Assembly: GCF_000346465.2 (NCBI RefSeq)
Contig: NC_034010.1
Coordinates: 2,220,356 to 2,284,355 of the forward strand
Source of the DNA: Prunus persica
Lineage: Eukaryota > Streptophyta > Magnoliopsida > Rosales > Rosaceae
Reading direction: 5' to 3'
Length of the DNA stretch: 64,000 bases
Shown: positions 21,018 through 32,656 of the stretch, one piece after another
How the letters are laid out: each line of letters starts with the position of its first letter
Position numbering within the stretch: the first letter of the stretch is position 1
The notes under the pieces: generated by a model
What the model saw: only the letters and a program-made list of their open reading frames with translations
Told to the model about the DNA's origin: nothing
Databases searched by the model: none
Position numbers and translations under genes: made by a program

Positions 21018-22192
21018 GGGGGGTTGTATTCAATTAGGATTTTAAAAGACTATTTTGGGATAGATAAGTCTTGTGGTATTCAATTAAGACTTTTAAATAA
21101 TCTAAACAAGTCTTGTGGTATTCAATAAGGACTATTAGGATTTTTTAAAGAGGGTGTCCAAATCTAGTGGTATTCAATCAAGACTTTAAACAAGTAACAA
21201 AAAGTTTTTTGGTATTCAAAAACTTGCTAATTTCGAAGGATTTTTTTTAAAGAAGGAATTTGTGTGACTTTTTAGTGTGAGGTATATAAATACCAAACCC
21301 TAAAAAAAATTTCACCATAACCCAACAGACTTTTCATGTGAGATTTTTTTCTCTCTGCGAGAGAAGATGAACAATTCTTCGTGAAGATAAACAGCTCTTC
21401 ATGAATAAGGTATTGCTTCCTTCTCGTGCTATGTCTTCTTGCGTTTATTGTATGTATCAAATATATGCCATGCTTGTATATGGTCTGTGCTATGTCTTCT
21501 TGCGTTTATTGTCTGTAACAATTGGCATCTTTCTGTTTTTATGTACAGAACAGAAAAATTGTTTATATGTTGTGTCTTGTTTTTGTCTTTGTTTTTTTCT
21601 TTGCTGGTAAATTTTTGTATTCGTTTTCTATAACTGTATCGAGGACCAAGAGATTGACTTTATAGACTTCTACTTCCATTAACCATGCTGACATCTTGCA
21701 GCGAGAAGACTTTAGATTTTGGCATCTTCCGTTTATTGTCTGTAACAATTAGGTTTAATACATGTGGACACACACTTTCCAGAACTCCTTTTCATTCTTG
21801 GTATCCAACTAATATATATAATAGTTTGTATTTCTTCAATGACTGTAATAATAAAATAGCACTCAAGAATGAAATAAAATAAGCAGTTAGTTGAAATCAA
21901 TATGCTTATTATTGTTGTACCTGAAAGCAATTTTTTTTCGTTTAGGAATATAACAACAGTTAAAAAAATTGATAACAACAGTTTTCGTTTATGGATATAA
22001 CACCCGACACACATACACATGGACAATTATTATTTATCAACTGATTTGCCATTAATGTTTATCAAAGTTAGAAAGGAAATAGAAAATAGGAAACATGAGT
22101 GAAATTCTTTTCTTTTGTTTTCTTGTTTGGTATGATATGTATTCTTGTGAAATAACTAATAAATTTCTTACATATGTTGTAGTAGTAATTTA

Positions 22193-22471
22193 ATGGGGGA
22201 TTCACAACAAGGAAATAACAAAGGAAAGGGCAAAGAGAAAGAGAACTATGAATCTTGGACCATGGACGATACCAATGAGTTATTGCATCTCTTGGTGGAT
22301 GCTATCAATAGTGGATTGCGTGATGCTAATGGGTCACTTAGCAAGCAAAATGTAGAAAGAGTGATACTTCCTCGTCTTAATGCAAAAATTAGGTTCCCTA
22401 AAACTTATAATCATTATTTGAGCCGAATAAAGTGGTTTAAGAAGCAATATAACAAGATGTCAACGGTTTGA
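22193..22471 (+). CDS. Harbinger ORF1, Myb/SANT-like DNA-binding protein
   Basis: The 92-residue frame starts MGDSQQGNNKGKGKEKENYE, a lysine-rich basic leader. A Myb/SANT-like domain of the type paired with Harbinger transposases follows: ESWTMDDTNELLHLLVDAI, then LPRLNAKIRFPKTYNHYLSR, then KWFKKQYNKM. In the family, ORF1 binds DNA or carries the transposase to the nucleus. The open frame ends just after a potential splice donor (ACG|GTTTGA), so a further exon may exist. It lies in the same orientation as the transposase, 512 bp upstream of it. Confidence 0.75.
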   Translation: MGDSQQGNNKGKGKEKENYESWTMDDTNELLHLLVDAINSGLRDANGSLSKQNVERVILPRLNAKIRFPKTYNHYLSRIKWFKKQYNKMSTV

Positions 22472-22982
22472 AACTTGAATATATTCTCTTTCTTGAATAA
22501 GTGGTTTAAAACTTATAATCATACTGTCCCTTTCTTGATTCTTCTAACCTATTACCTGATAGGATAGCCTTCCAATGAAACTTGAATATGGTATTTTGTT
22601 ATTCAAAATTGGCATTTGCACCATTAGATGGTTTGAATTAATTATTTGTCATGGCCTTATTGCCTTTGTTGATTTTCGGATCCTTCCTGTTTTGATCCCA
22701 CTTTATTGTGTCATGGCCCCATACATATTGTTTTGTCCTTCCTGTTTATATTGTGCTTAGCAGAATTGCCTCCATATACAGACCTTGAAATTGGACCCCA
22801 ATTTATTATTTACAATACTACCGGAGTAGAGAATATTCCTTCTTTCTTTGCTTTTACTTTTTTATGTCATCAATATCTTCCTTCTTGGCTTTCACTTTTT
22901 TATGCAATTATTATATTGTAATGTGTACTATTTTCTTCTTTTTATTGTTTTGCAGTCTCGTATATTTTTTTATATACGCATA

Positions 22983-24407
22983 ATGTCACAACCGAACATA
23001 TATGAAGGTAATGACATAGAGGAAGAAGAAATGGATGACGAAGATATAGATGATGAGTTTTATGAAGCCATTTACAATTCAGTGATGGCAATTTATGCAG
23101 TAATGCATGTGCTAAACCAGTTTTTGAATATAATGCGTGGTGAATATATTGAACGTCCATTAACTCGGCGACGAATTACTAGCAGTGGATATGACTATAT
23201 ACATCAAGCATTGAACGATGATCCTGCAATCTTCCGACAAGTATATAGAATGTATCCAGATGTATTCCGGAAGTTATGCACAATTCTTAGAGAAAAAACA
23301 CTTTTGGAGGATACAAGATTTATTTGTGTTGAAGAAATGCTTGCATCATTCCTACAAATCGTTGGCCAAATACTCGATATTGTGTCATTCGTAATACATT
23401 TGGTCGATCACAATTCGTTGCAAGTGAAAATTTTCACAAGATTTTGAAGGCCTTGAATTCAATAGCATTTGATTGGGTGGCTAAACCAGGACCGACTGTG
23501 CCATCTAAAATAAGGGAAAGCACAAGGTTTTACCCTTATTTCAAGGTATGTGATAATTATCTAATTATAATAATATTATTATTATAATATATATTTTTCA
23601 TAATATGGTTATTGTGATATATGAATAATTTTAGGATTGCATTGGAGCTATTGATGGTACACATATTCCGGCAATGGTGAGGGGACGAGATGTAAGTAGT
23701 TATCGTAATCGTCATGGAAAGATATCACAAAATGAATTAGCTGCTTGTAACTTTGATTTGGAATTCATGTACGTTCTTAGCGGGTGGGAGGCTTCAGCTC
23801 ATGATTCAAAGCTACTAAATGATGCTTTATCAAGGAGGAATGAACTTAAAGTGCCCCAAGGTAAGTACTTATTTTAAATGATAAATATATATATTTTTAA
23901 CTTTTCATACTAATTTTATATGTATTGTATATATAATTAGGTAAATATTTCCTAGTGGATTGTGGATTTCCTAATCGGCGTCAATTTTTAGCTCCATTTC
24001 GAGGTGTGCAATATCATCTCCAAGATTTTGCAGGTCATGGTAATGACCCTCAAAATGAAAATGAATTGTTCAATCTTCGCCATGCGTCATTGAGGAATGT
24101 GATCGAGAGGATATTTGGCATTTTTAAATCACAGTTCACAATTTTTAATTCAGCGCCTCCATTTCCATTTAAGACACAAGCAGAGCTTGTGTTAGCATGT
24201 GTAGCACTACATAACTTTCTTCGCAAAGAGTGTCGTTCTGATGAATTTCCAATTGAACCAATAGACGAATCTTCTTCATCTTCAGTATTACCAGTTCATG
24301 AAGAAGAGAATTTGGAACCTATTGTTCAAACCCAAGAGAAGCAAAGAGAAAATGCTAATGCATGGAGGGCTACCATAGCTTTAGATATGTGGAGAAATGC
24401 TACTTAG
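22983..24407 (+). pseudogene. Harbinger DDE transposase (HARBI1/DDE_Tnp_4), one frameshift
   Basis: Model: exons 22983-23545, 23635-23860 and 23941-24407, GT-AG introns of 89 and 80 bp. It starts MSQPNIYEGNDIEEEE. The DDE nuclease core is clear: first D in CIGAIDGTHIPAM, second D in GWEASAHDSKLL, and the E in RNVIERIFGIFK. A C-terminal tail NAWRATIALDMWRNAT follows. A single-base loss near 23366-23370, after FLQIVGQ, shifts the frame; all the rest reads open, so this copy is very close to coding (about 418 residues). A sequence error is possible. Confidence 0.85.
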
Positions 24408-25134
24408 GAGGACATGAAGCTACATCAAATTGGCTATTAAAAGATTGGGAAAACTTTATTGAATTTTACTTTTCTTTGTTAAAATTGTATTCCTTTGTTA
24501 TCTTTTTCATTGACTCTTGTAACTTTGAATGTTTGCTTTTATTTATTGTTCCATTCTATTTGATCCCGTTTATGTTATTGCTGATGCAAGTGCCCACAAC
24601 TTTAAGCAATTGACTTTCATTGGCTTTTTATTTATGGCTCCATTCCATTGTTTGAACCAAGTGTCTGCAGCCTAATAACTTCATACCTATCATAAAACCC
24701 TTGCGAAGGATAAATTCCACCATCATTTAGAAAGCTTGGGTTGTAGAGGCTGTTCCTAAAGAATTCGTGCACCATTGAACTAGACATTGCTCATCATCCA
24801 ACTAAGTTAGTTGGTTAGCACCGTACAAATAAAAAATTCATGTGGTCCTTTCAAATCTTATAAATTCTTATGATATAAATCTTTAAAATCCAAACATAAA
24901 AATTCCTGAGTATAAAAAATCTTTTAAAAAAATTTTATAAGTCGTTACATTCTTAAATAGTCTTTCAAAATCTACAGGACTTATTTATCCCAAAATAGCC
25001 TTCTAAAACCCCCCCTTACTTGCCTGCCCCTTCGTTTCTCTCCCTCTCTCTCTTTCGTAATTTCATATCGCCGACTGTACCCAACTGAACGCAAATCACC
25101 ACAGTCGTCACCAGCAGCAGAAAGAGAAGAGACG

Positions 25135-27620
25135 ATGTTCAAGGACGTGTCGAGCTGCAACACCTACAACTATGGCGACGCCCTCTATTGGGACGCCCGC
25201 TATGTCGAAGAAGGAGGCTCCTTCGACTGGTACCAGCGCTACTCTTCTCTCCGCCCTTTTGTCCGAAACTACATACCAACCTCCTCTCGGGTTCTCATGG
25301 TCGGCTGTGGCAATGCTGGTAATTTACCCTCTTTCTCCGTTGCTCTTTTCTTCATTGTTTGTTTGTAAAGCTATTCCCTTTTGAGAGTTTTAATCCGCAG
25401 GTTCTAGAGCTTCTTTCTTTCTCTGCATTAGTGCTCTGTTTGGTTTGAAAGAAATTCTTAGAAAAAAGATGGAAAATAAATTTTTTGATTTGGGATGTTG
25501 GGCTTTTTGGATAATCATTCTTATATTTTTCATTGACAACCGGGCCCTTTTCGGTTTGTTCTGTTAGGGTATAATTGGTTCCCAAAACTTCAGTGGTTTT
25601 GAACGTTCATCATTTAATTTTAGCTACTTTTTGGTAATTTTGACCTGTGTTTGAAATATGGAGAAGTTGTGACAAAATCAAAGAAATTGGGTTTTAGGGT
25701 TATTGCTGGTTTAGTGGTTGGACCTTGTTCTACTCCAATTTCCCCCCTGTTATTTCTGGGCAGTTGTGCTTGAGCTTGAATTCCCCAAATTAAGGTTCTC
25801 TTTTACTCCTGCCCGCATTCTCTCTGATAGTTCCATCCGTTTTGGTATATGGATACATGAATCACCAGAGGGGATGCGTTCTGTCTAGGCCCTGGAATGA
25901 AACTAAAAGTAACAATTTATCATTTGCTCTCACACTAATTAGACAATTGATGTCAAAAGTAATAATATACCTGATGCAATTAGGGTGCTTTGGCGTCCCT
26001 AAACATGGCATTGCCCTTGCCATCTATAGACGAAGAACTGTTGATGTAAAAATGATTCATTTTCTAATCAGGAAGGTCATAACATCTATATTTTCATTGG
26101 ATTTAGATATTTACTATCTACTTGTTGAGTGAAATTCTGATGGAAAAATCTTCTCTTGTAGTTATGTCTGAGGACATGGTTGCGGATGGATATGAAGACA
26201 TAATGAACGTTGACATTTCATCAGTGGCCATTGACATGATGAAAAGAAAATATGAGCACATACCTCAGCTGAAATGTATCCTTTTGAAAACTTACTTCAT
26301 TAAACCAGTACAATTTTGTACTGCATTATCTTTAGTAAATATTGCAGACTCTAGGCATGTTTCCTATACAATTAGACATGCAAATGGATGTTAGGGATAT
26401 GAGTGTCTTCCCAGATGAATCATTTGAAGGTGTCATTGATAAAGGTATGTATCATTTCTTTGTTTTAGTCATTTTAGAATACACAATACTGTAGACTAAT
26501 TTTTTCTTTTTTGTCTTAATAAAACTGTGTTGCTGTCACCACTTTTTTGCACCTGTGGTCTGTCAAAGGAACTCTTGATTCACTGATGGTATGATGTCTG
26601 TTGTGATGTTCTTATGACTCCTCGTAGTCATTACTTAAACACACTCTAATCTCTTATTTGTTCTTATATTTCTAGTGTGGCAATGATGCTCCAATTAGTG
26701 CTGCTCAAATGCTAGGGGAAGTGAGTAGGTTGTAGACTTTAAGACTCAATTGACAGCTGCAATTTTTTATATTACTGGATCAGTACACAATTGTTTTCTT
26801 TTTAAAATTTATTCATTATTGTTTACTTTTATATTCCGTCACTAATCACAGTTGTTATTTTGCTTGTAGGCTTCTTAAACCTGGAGGGATCTATTTGTTG
26901 GTAACTGTGCACCCTTAGATGTGCCTTTATATTTTACGTTGTTCTTTCTTTTGTTGAAATCTCAAAATACATAATCTGTTCTTAACCTGCCACATAGCAG
27001 ATAACCTATGGTGATCCTACAGTAAGGATGCCTCATTTGATCCGGCCAGTGTACAATTGGAAAGTTAATTTGTACATTATACGTAAGTTTAGTTTTCATG
27101 TCATATTAGTTCGTCCATTTTCCTGTTCAAATATCTATCATTTGTCAATTCATTTTCCAGAAGTGATTTTGCTTCCACCTTGTTATTTGATTCACACATA
27201 AAATCTTTTGAAGTTGTTGATTTTTGTCCATTCTAAACTATGTTTCTACCCACCTTTGGGGGATCTTGTTTTGGATAATCAACAGAGACGATGATGCTAT
27301 GATTTTGCTTGCTCCTGTTTCTTGTACGTTTTCTTTTAATTCATTAATTGTTGTTACAATTGATGATTGAGGCGCCTTATTTGTTTTGTTATCCTTTTGA
27401 CTATCTTTTCACAGCCAGACCAGGATTCCAAAGGCCTGAAGGTTGTAGTTCATCAATAAAGTCGTATTTGGAACCTATTCCTATCACCGAGAAGGGCTTA
27501 CTTCCAGCTGAGTTTGTTTTGGAAGATCCAGATTGTCACTTTATATATGTGTGTAAAAAGGATGATATGGAGCTAAGTAGTGCAACAACTTATGGATTGA
27601 CAGTTGATCTCTTACAGTAG
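25135..27620 (+). CDS. Class I SAM methyltransferase (METTL13/EEF1AKMT4-like), 8 exons
   Basis: Model: 25135-25318, 26162-26275, 26376-26444, 26569-26588, 26676-26728, 26870-26900, 27001-27082, 27415-27620, all with GT-AG introns. The frame is preserved to the stop, giving 252 residues. It starts MFKDVSSCNTYNYGDALYWD. Motif I is VLMVGCGNA (about 53-61), the acidic motif-II-like MNVDISSVAIDMM follows, and post-motif-I DKGTLDSLMCGNDAP, then LLKPGGIYLLITYG. This matches the plant and animal family of small Rossmann-fold methyltransferases related to eEF1A lysine methyltransferases. The plant substrate is not established from sequence. The 5' leader is CT-rich, and a Harbinger element ends 119 bp upstream of the ATG. 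Confidence 0.92.
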
Positions 27621-28843
27621 CTACTTGGAGTGAAGCACCAATGAAGGTATAACGGTCATCCTTGGGTGTCTGACAGATAAAGGATTCTGTTCAATGTATC
27701 TGCCTGGATTTTTGGGATGAAAATCTAAAACAAAAAACCCAATAAAATAAAATCCTCCTGAGAAACCATAGACACATTATCCCCATCTTTGATTTCTTTT
27801 ATTGTATCAGTAAGTAGCTACCAAAACAATTACAAAAATAGAAGTGTGATATTAAGTTCATGGAACATTCTTGCTCAGCCCCCTTGTACGAGTATGTGAT
27901 GGTTGTTTTGGCGTGCTGGTCAGTGGTTGCTAGAATGCATTGTTGTGTCGATCCTCCAGTTTGTTCAAGTTTACAACCAGTTTTTATTGAAAATTCTTCC
28001 AATCGTGGACTTGCTTGTATATCAATCAGGATGCTCGGAATGAAGGGCATAGGAGATTGAAACATTAGCTTGTATGCTCCACTGAAGGTGGTTGCCCCTG
28101 CACGTATTTGTGTTTGTTGGTTTGATACATTTGTTCATGTGAATGGAGAAAACGTTGGCATTGGATAGGGGAGGGCTTATGATGCCAGCCGGCATCAAGC
28201 CCAAACGTATTGTCTGAAACGGAGGTTACAAAGCAGAAACTTTTTTTTTTTTTTTTTTGGTTGATAAAAAGCGATAGAAGTTTATTAGTTCAAATGGACA
28301 AAAAGGCCATGTTTAGTACGCCTCACTTGGCTGGATTTGGTTAAATAGTACTCGAAATCCTTGTTTTGTAAGAGACGGAAGTAACTTAAATGAGATTGTA
28401 TAGTCCAATAGTGAAAAAAAAAAGCGCTTCACTCGCTCGTCTAATACAGTGAGCCTAAAAGGTGGTTCACTAAATAGCATGCTCACTAAATAGAATACGT
28501 GAGTCCAACGCTCTCTTTAAAAAATATCAGAATTTTATTTGTTTTTTTAAAATTATTGTTTTAGATCTTTGAATGGGGTGTTTTTTTTTTTTTTTTTTGC
28601 AACATTTATTTTTTTAAGATAAAAATCCTTAATTAAATTTAAATATTACAATAATTATTTGATATTGCATTTGGAAAATCAACTATAGTAATTTACAAAT
28701 GTTTGATATTTTTTTGATATTGAAACAAGTTTAATAATTCATGATGTGATGCTTTCTTTATCACAAGCAATTTTTACTTGTCAAATTATATTTTGGAGTT
28801 TGAAGTCAAAAGTCAAATATACAAAAATTATACATATATATAT
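27621..28843. other. Intergenic stretch
   Basis: No gene is visible. The first 550 bp are presumably 3' UTR and downstream sequence of the methyltransferase. Two long poly-T tracts lie at 28240-28258 and 28580-28598. The rest is AT-rich. Confidence 0.5.
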
Positions 28844-29208
28844 TTGAGGGATCATATTTGAGGGACACCTCTTGTAGGGTCCACTCCAGATTGTATTTCA
28901 GTAATCCAAACCATCTATTTTGTAGATACACGTTCAAAGATCATCTCTACAAAAAATCACTTGAATCCGATATCATTTGACCATTCAATTGAGTTATTGA
29001 AATTTTAGTACTTTCTTGAAGCACCATGTTCATTGATTTTGTAGGACACAATTGGATGTCAAAACGGTTTCCAATTTGTCTAATTTTTTGTAAGGATGAT
29101 CTATGAATGAAGACCTAAAAAATAGATGGTTTGGATCATTGGAAAAAAAAAATTGTAGGGTACCCTAAAGGACGTCCCTCAAATAAAATTATTTGAGTGA
29201 TCCCTCAA
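28844..29208. mobile_element. MITE with TTGAGGGATCA ends
   Basis: The 365-bp stretch starts TTGAGGGATCA and ends with its inverted partner TGATCCCTCAA-like. Subterminal inverted pairs include TTTGAGGGAC, and CCAAACCATCTATTTT against AAATAGATGGTTTGG. No coding capacity. A piece of the same right end recurs at about 62355-62400 in the orphan receptor flank. No convincing target duplication because both flanks are (TA)n. Confidence 0.6.
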
Positions 29209-32200
29209 TAGAAGGGGACTATATATATATTTTTAATTTTTTTAATTTTTTTCATAATTTTTTTCTTCATAAAAATAAAAAAAATAAAACGGAATTTTAT
29301 TTGTTTTCTTTTTATTATTGTTTTAAATCCTTTTTTTGGTTGTTGCCAAATATTGTTATAAATCTTTGAATTGGGTTTCTTTGTAGCATTTATTTATCTT
29401 TTAGGTCAAAACCCCCAATTAAATTTAAATATTATAAGAATTATTTTTTAGTCCGACACAACACCAAATGTAAGTCCGTACTTAATCCAACTTAGGCCAA
29501 TCCAAGCTAATCCGAAACAGTCCCAAGATTTAGTCCAGTCCATGACACTCTGCCCTGCCAAATGACCCCAAAGAGTACAAAGGGAAAGACTGTAAAGGGG
29601 GCCATCCCAATATTAGGACGACGACATGGGCAAAACAGTCCCAGTGAAACTGATATGGAGAGAATCACTCCCAAAATAAACTTTTCTAGAACCCTTATTT
29701 ACCGCTATAGTTGTCTTGAATCTAGTCTAATTACATCAAAGATAAAACTAGCCACTAACCGACAGCTCATAGAATTTTTGGAATTATGAAAGAAAAATAA
29801 TACCGACAACTCATAGAGTTTTTGAACTTTATTGAACAAATTAAACCAAAATTAAAAAGCCGAAACAGCATCAGTAAAGCAAAAGGGTAACCAAGCACCA
29901 CTAATCTTCCTTAGGGACATGACATAGAGAGTGTCATCTAGTTACTCCAAGGCCTCAACACATCAATGAGCAGTGGATCTACCATGAGCAGTGTAAATTG
30001 ACATAGATCCACCAAAAGTCATATAACACCGAGAATCCGACGGGATCCTTTGAAGCTCTCTCTCTCTCTTTGCGTTTTTTTTTAAAATTTTTTTAAAATT
30101 TTTTTATCTCTATTTTCAACTAACAACTTAAATGAGAAATATGATTGCTATTTATATCTTGATGATTAAATGAGAAAATGCTTCTTTGAAAAAAGAAGAA
30201 AGAAATGGGTCTATGAAGTAGGTGGCTAGCAAAGCGGGAAGAGAAGAAAGAAATGGAAAGTAACCCAACTTGATACCTAGAATCTTTTCTTCTAAAGTTT
30301 ACGTCTTGGATCATTTTAACCCAACGTCTTTGTAAACCAAGTTTTTCTATGAAACAATATGAATAAGATTGGCTGAAATTTTGTTGGCCATGAACTTTTA
30401 TTTCTTTTAAATTTTGTAATCATTTGCATTTTAATATGCTATTGTTTTACAAATTTGTCCTCTTAACATGAGATAGTTGTGTTGAAAGTTTTTTCCTTAA
30501 TGAGGGTAATTTTGGGTTATTGGAAAATTTAACCATAATGGCCTAGATCTATTATAAATGTTCTTAATCACTATAAACTCCCACTAATAAACCACATTAT
30601 ATTTAATTTTTAGATTTATTACAAATTGTTTAAAGCAATGAGTGTATGATTAATGTTAATTATATGATGATTAACAGCAAATGTTATCATAATAATACAA
30701 GTTAATAAACTATAGATAAATACAAAAAGTAAATGTGAATTTATTGGGGGATGGTCTCAGACTTGATATATTATTAGGCAATATCATCATCACAACTCTT
30801 CTCTTAATATTTTGAATAGAACTGAAAGTTTAGATTACGAGAAAAACTTGGTTGCATTGGGGATATGACTATTTTGTTATTTCTGACCAATAATGCTATG
30901 CCACGTGGAAAAGTTATTATGTGTGTCATAACGTTATTAGCTAGAGATAACACAGTTGCTGTCCTTGTTTCATGCAAGTGTTTTTCCTAAACTACAAGGA
31001 GAGGGGGCTTTCTCACACACACACTACAAGTCAATGTCATTTTTCATTTGGCCCGTTGGCCAACTCTTTTCTTAATATTAAGATTTGATCTTGTTTATTT
31101 TTGTGATTTGATATTATCGTCCGCTTTAGACCTAGTCATCAAATATTTGTTCTTAGACCTTCAAGCCTAAGTTGCTAAATTTGGTAATTTCTATGCGTGA
31201 GTGTCCATAATTAGATATTAGAGGATTTTTTAACTCAGTAATCGCCGTATATTAGAGGATTTTTTTACTCGGTAATCGCCATCTTAAGTGATGAATCTCA
31301 AGCCAAGAATTAAATTAAGACCTATCAAAGTTGGATACTTAAATAGATTTTAAGAAATTGTTGTTGGTACTCCAAAATAGTTATCATACACTCCTAATTT
31401 TAAAAAATAAAAGTGGAAGACATTCTTGATAACTTTTCTTTAAATGGTAAAAATAATTCCATTATGGATATGTGCAAGTTTACTTTGAGGTTGAGGAACC
31501 AATCCAAATTCAATATCTTTCTTTCTTAAAAATGTGGGTCACTATGAATCATGGCTTAGAAGAGCCATTTCACCTGTATTCCAAGACATAAATGGTGCAC
31601 TCTTCCTCAAGCAAATTTACAGTCATACCCTATCTACCTACATACAAATATGGAATAGTTTTTGACAACCCTTCTCTAGGCCTAACCTATATATAGCAAT
31701 AAAATCACTTTAATTATGGGAAGGAAAAAAATCTTTTGCAGCCCAAATGAGTCATGAGACCCTTCCCAATTTGCTCATGACAGCAAAGAAGAGTCAATAG
31801 TCCTGACATTCCTTCCAAAAACAGCAAAAGTGCTTTTACAAATTAGGCAATGCCCTTGTCTAAAATTGGCAGTGGCTTTACTAAATGTATCACTTAAATG
31901 TAACCAGAAACTTCTTAATGTGGCAAATTGAAAGAAGAGAGAATTAGATGCCCAAGGGCAAGTGGGTTTCACAACAGACCCATTGCAAAAATTGCCAATG
32001 GGACTCTAAATGTGGAAACAGAAAAGAACACAAAATAAGCCTACTGCCTGCCTCTCTCTCTCTCTCTCTCTCTCTAATTTTGGCCACTTGATTTACTATA
32101 CCTAGCAGCAACATTAAACTACCATGTTTATAGCACATAGATAATCATAAATAAATAAAATAAAATAAAGGAAAATAGAAAAATAAAATAAAAATAATTT
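29209..32200. other. Intergenic stretch upstream of the MADS gene
   Basis: No gene is visible. It holds AT-rich sequence, a short direct duplication around CATAGAATTTTTG (29768 and 29812), a 33-bp tandem duplication with ATTAGAGGATTTTTT and AATCGCC (31214-31280), and a (CT)n tract at 32050-32075. Confidence 0.5.
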
Positions 32201-32212
32201 TGAAATGTAAAA

Positions 32213-32373
32213 GTGGGACCCACAAAAGCCAGACTGACTAAAAGAAACTCAAATACAATTTTAAAAAGGAAGGAAAAGTGGGTCCCACAAAGAGACCCAT
32301 TAACACCCAAAACACTCCAAATGTGGCAAAACAGAGTCATGCAACCACTCTAAATAGTAAACAGAGCCATGCA
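32213..32373 (+). promoter_or_regulatory. Paired TCP-type palindromes and paired RY motifs upstream of MADS gene
   Basis: Two palindromes, GTGGGACCCAC (32213-32223) and GTGGGTCCCAC (32278-32288), match TCP-factor binding sites. Two CATGCA RY motifs (32338-32343 and 32368-32373) lie in a short repeated context (ACAGAG[T/C]CATGCAA). RY motifs are bound by the B3 factors LEC2, FUS3 and ABI3. All four lie 280-445 bp upstream of the MADS ATG. Function is inference. Confidence 0.5.
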
Positions 32374-32656
32374 AACTTGCCGTTTCCGAGCTTTCGCCAT
32401 TTGGGGCAAAAACGCTTTCTTTTCTCTCACACACGCCCCTTTATCTTCTCCCCAATCTAATTTTGGCAACCCGTCTCTTTCCCAAGGACCCTCAGAACGG
32501 CTAGAGAGGGAAATAGCACTCTTTTAGAGAGAGAGAGGGAGACCGACACAGAGAAAACCCAGAAAGACTTTGAATTGGAATTTAAGTTTTTCGGCTGTGG
32601 TTGGTTCCTTTGTGGGTTTTGAGCATTTGGGTAGTTTGGGTTTGGGGTTCTGAGAG

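Larger units (their letters stand above)
21018..25015 (+). mobile_element. PIF/Harbinger transposon, 4.0 kb, nearly intact
   Basis: It is flanked by TTA on both sides (21015-21017 and 25016-25018), with G-run/C-run ends and inverted subterminal sequence sharing GACTATTTTGGGATA (left) and its partner near 24985-25005 (right). It carries both standard genes: a Myb/SANT-like ORF1 and a DDE transposase with two introns. The left subterminal region has several GGTATTCAAT repeats. One frameshift in the transposase probably makes this copy dependent on a helper. Confidence 0.9.
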
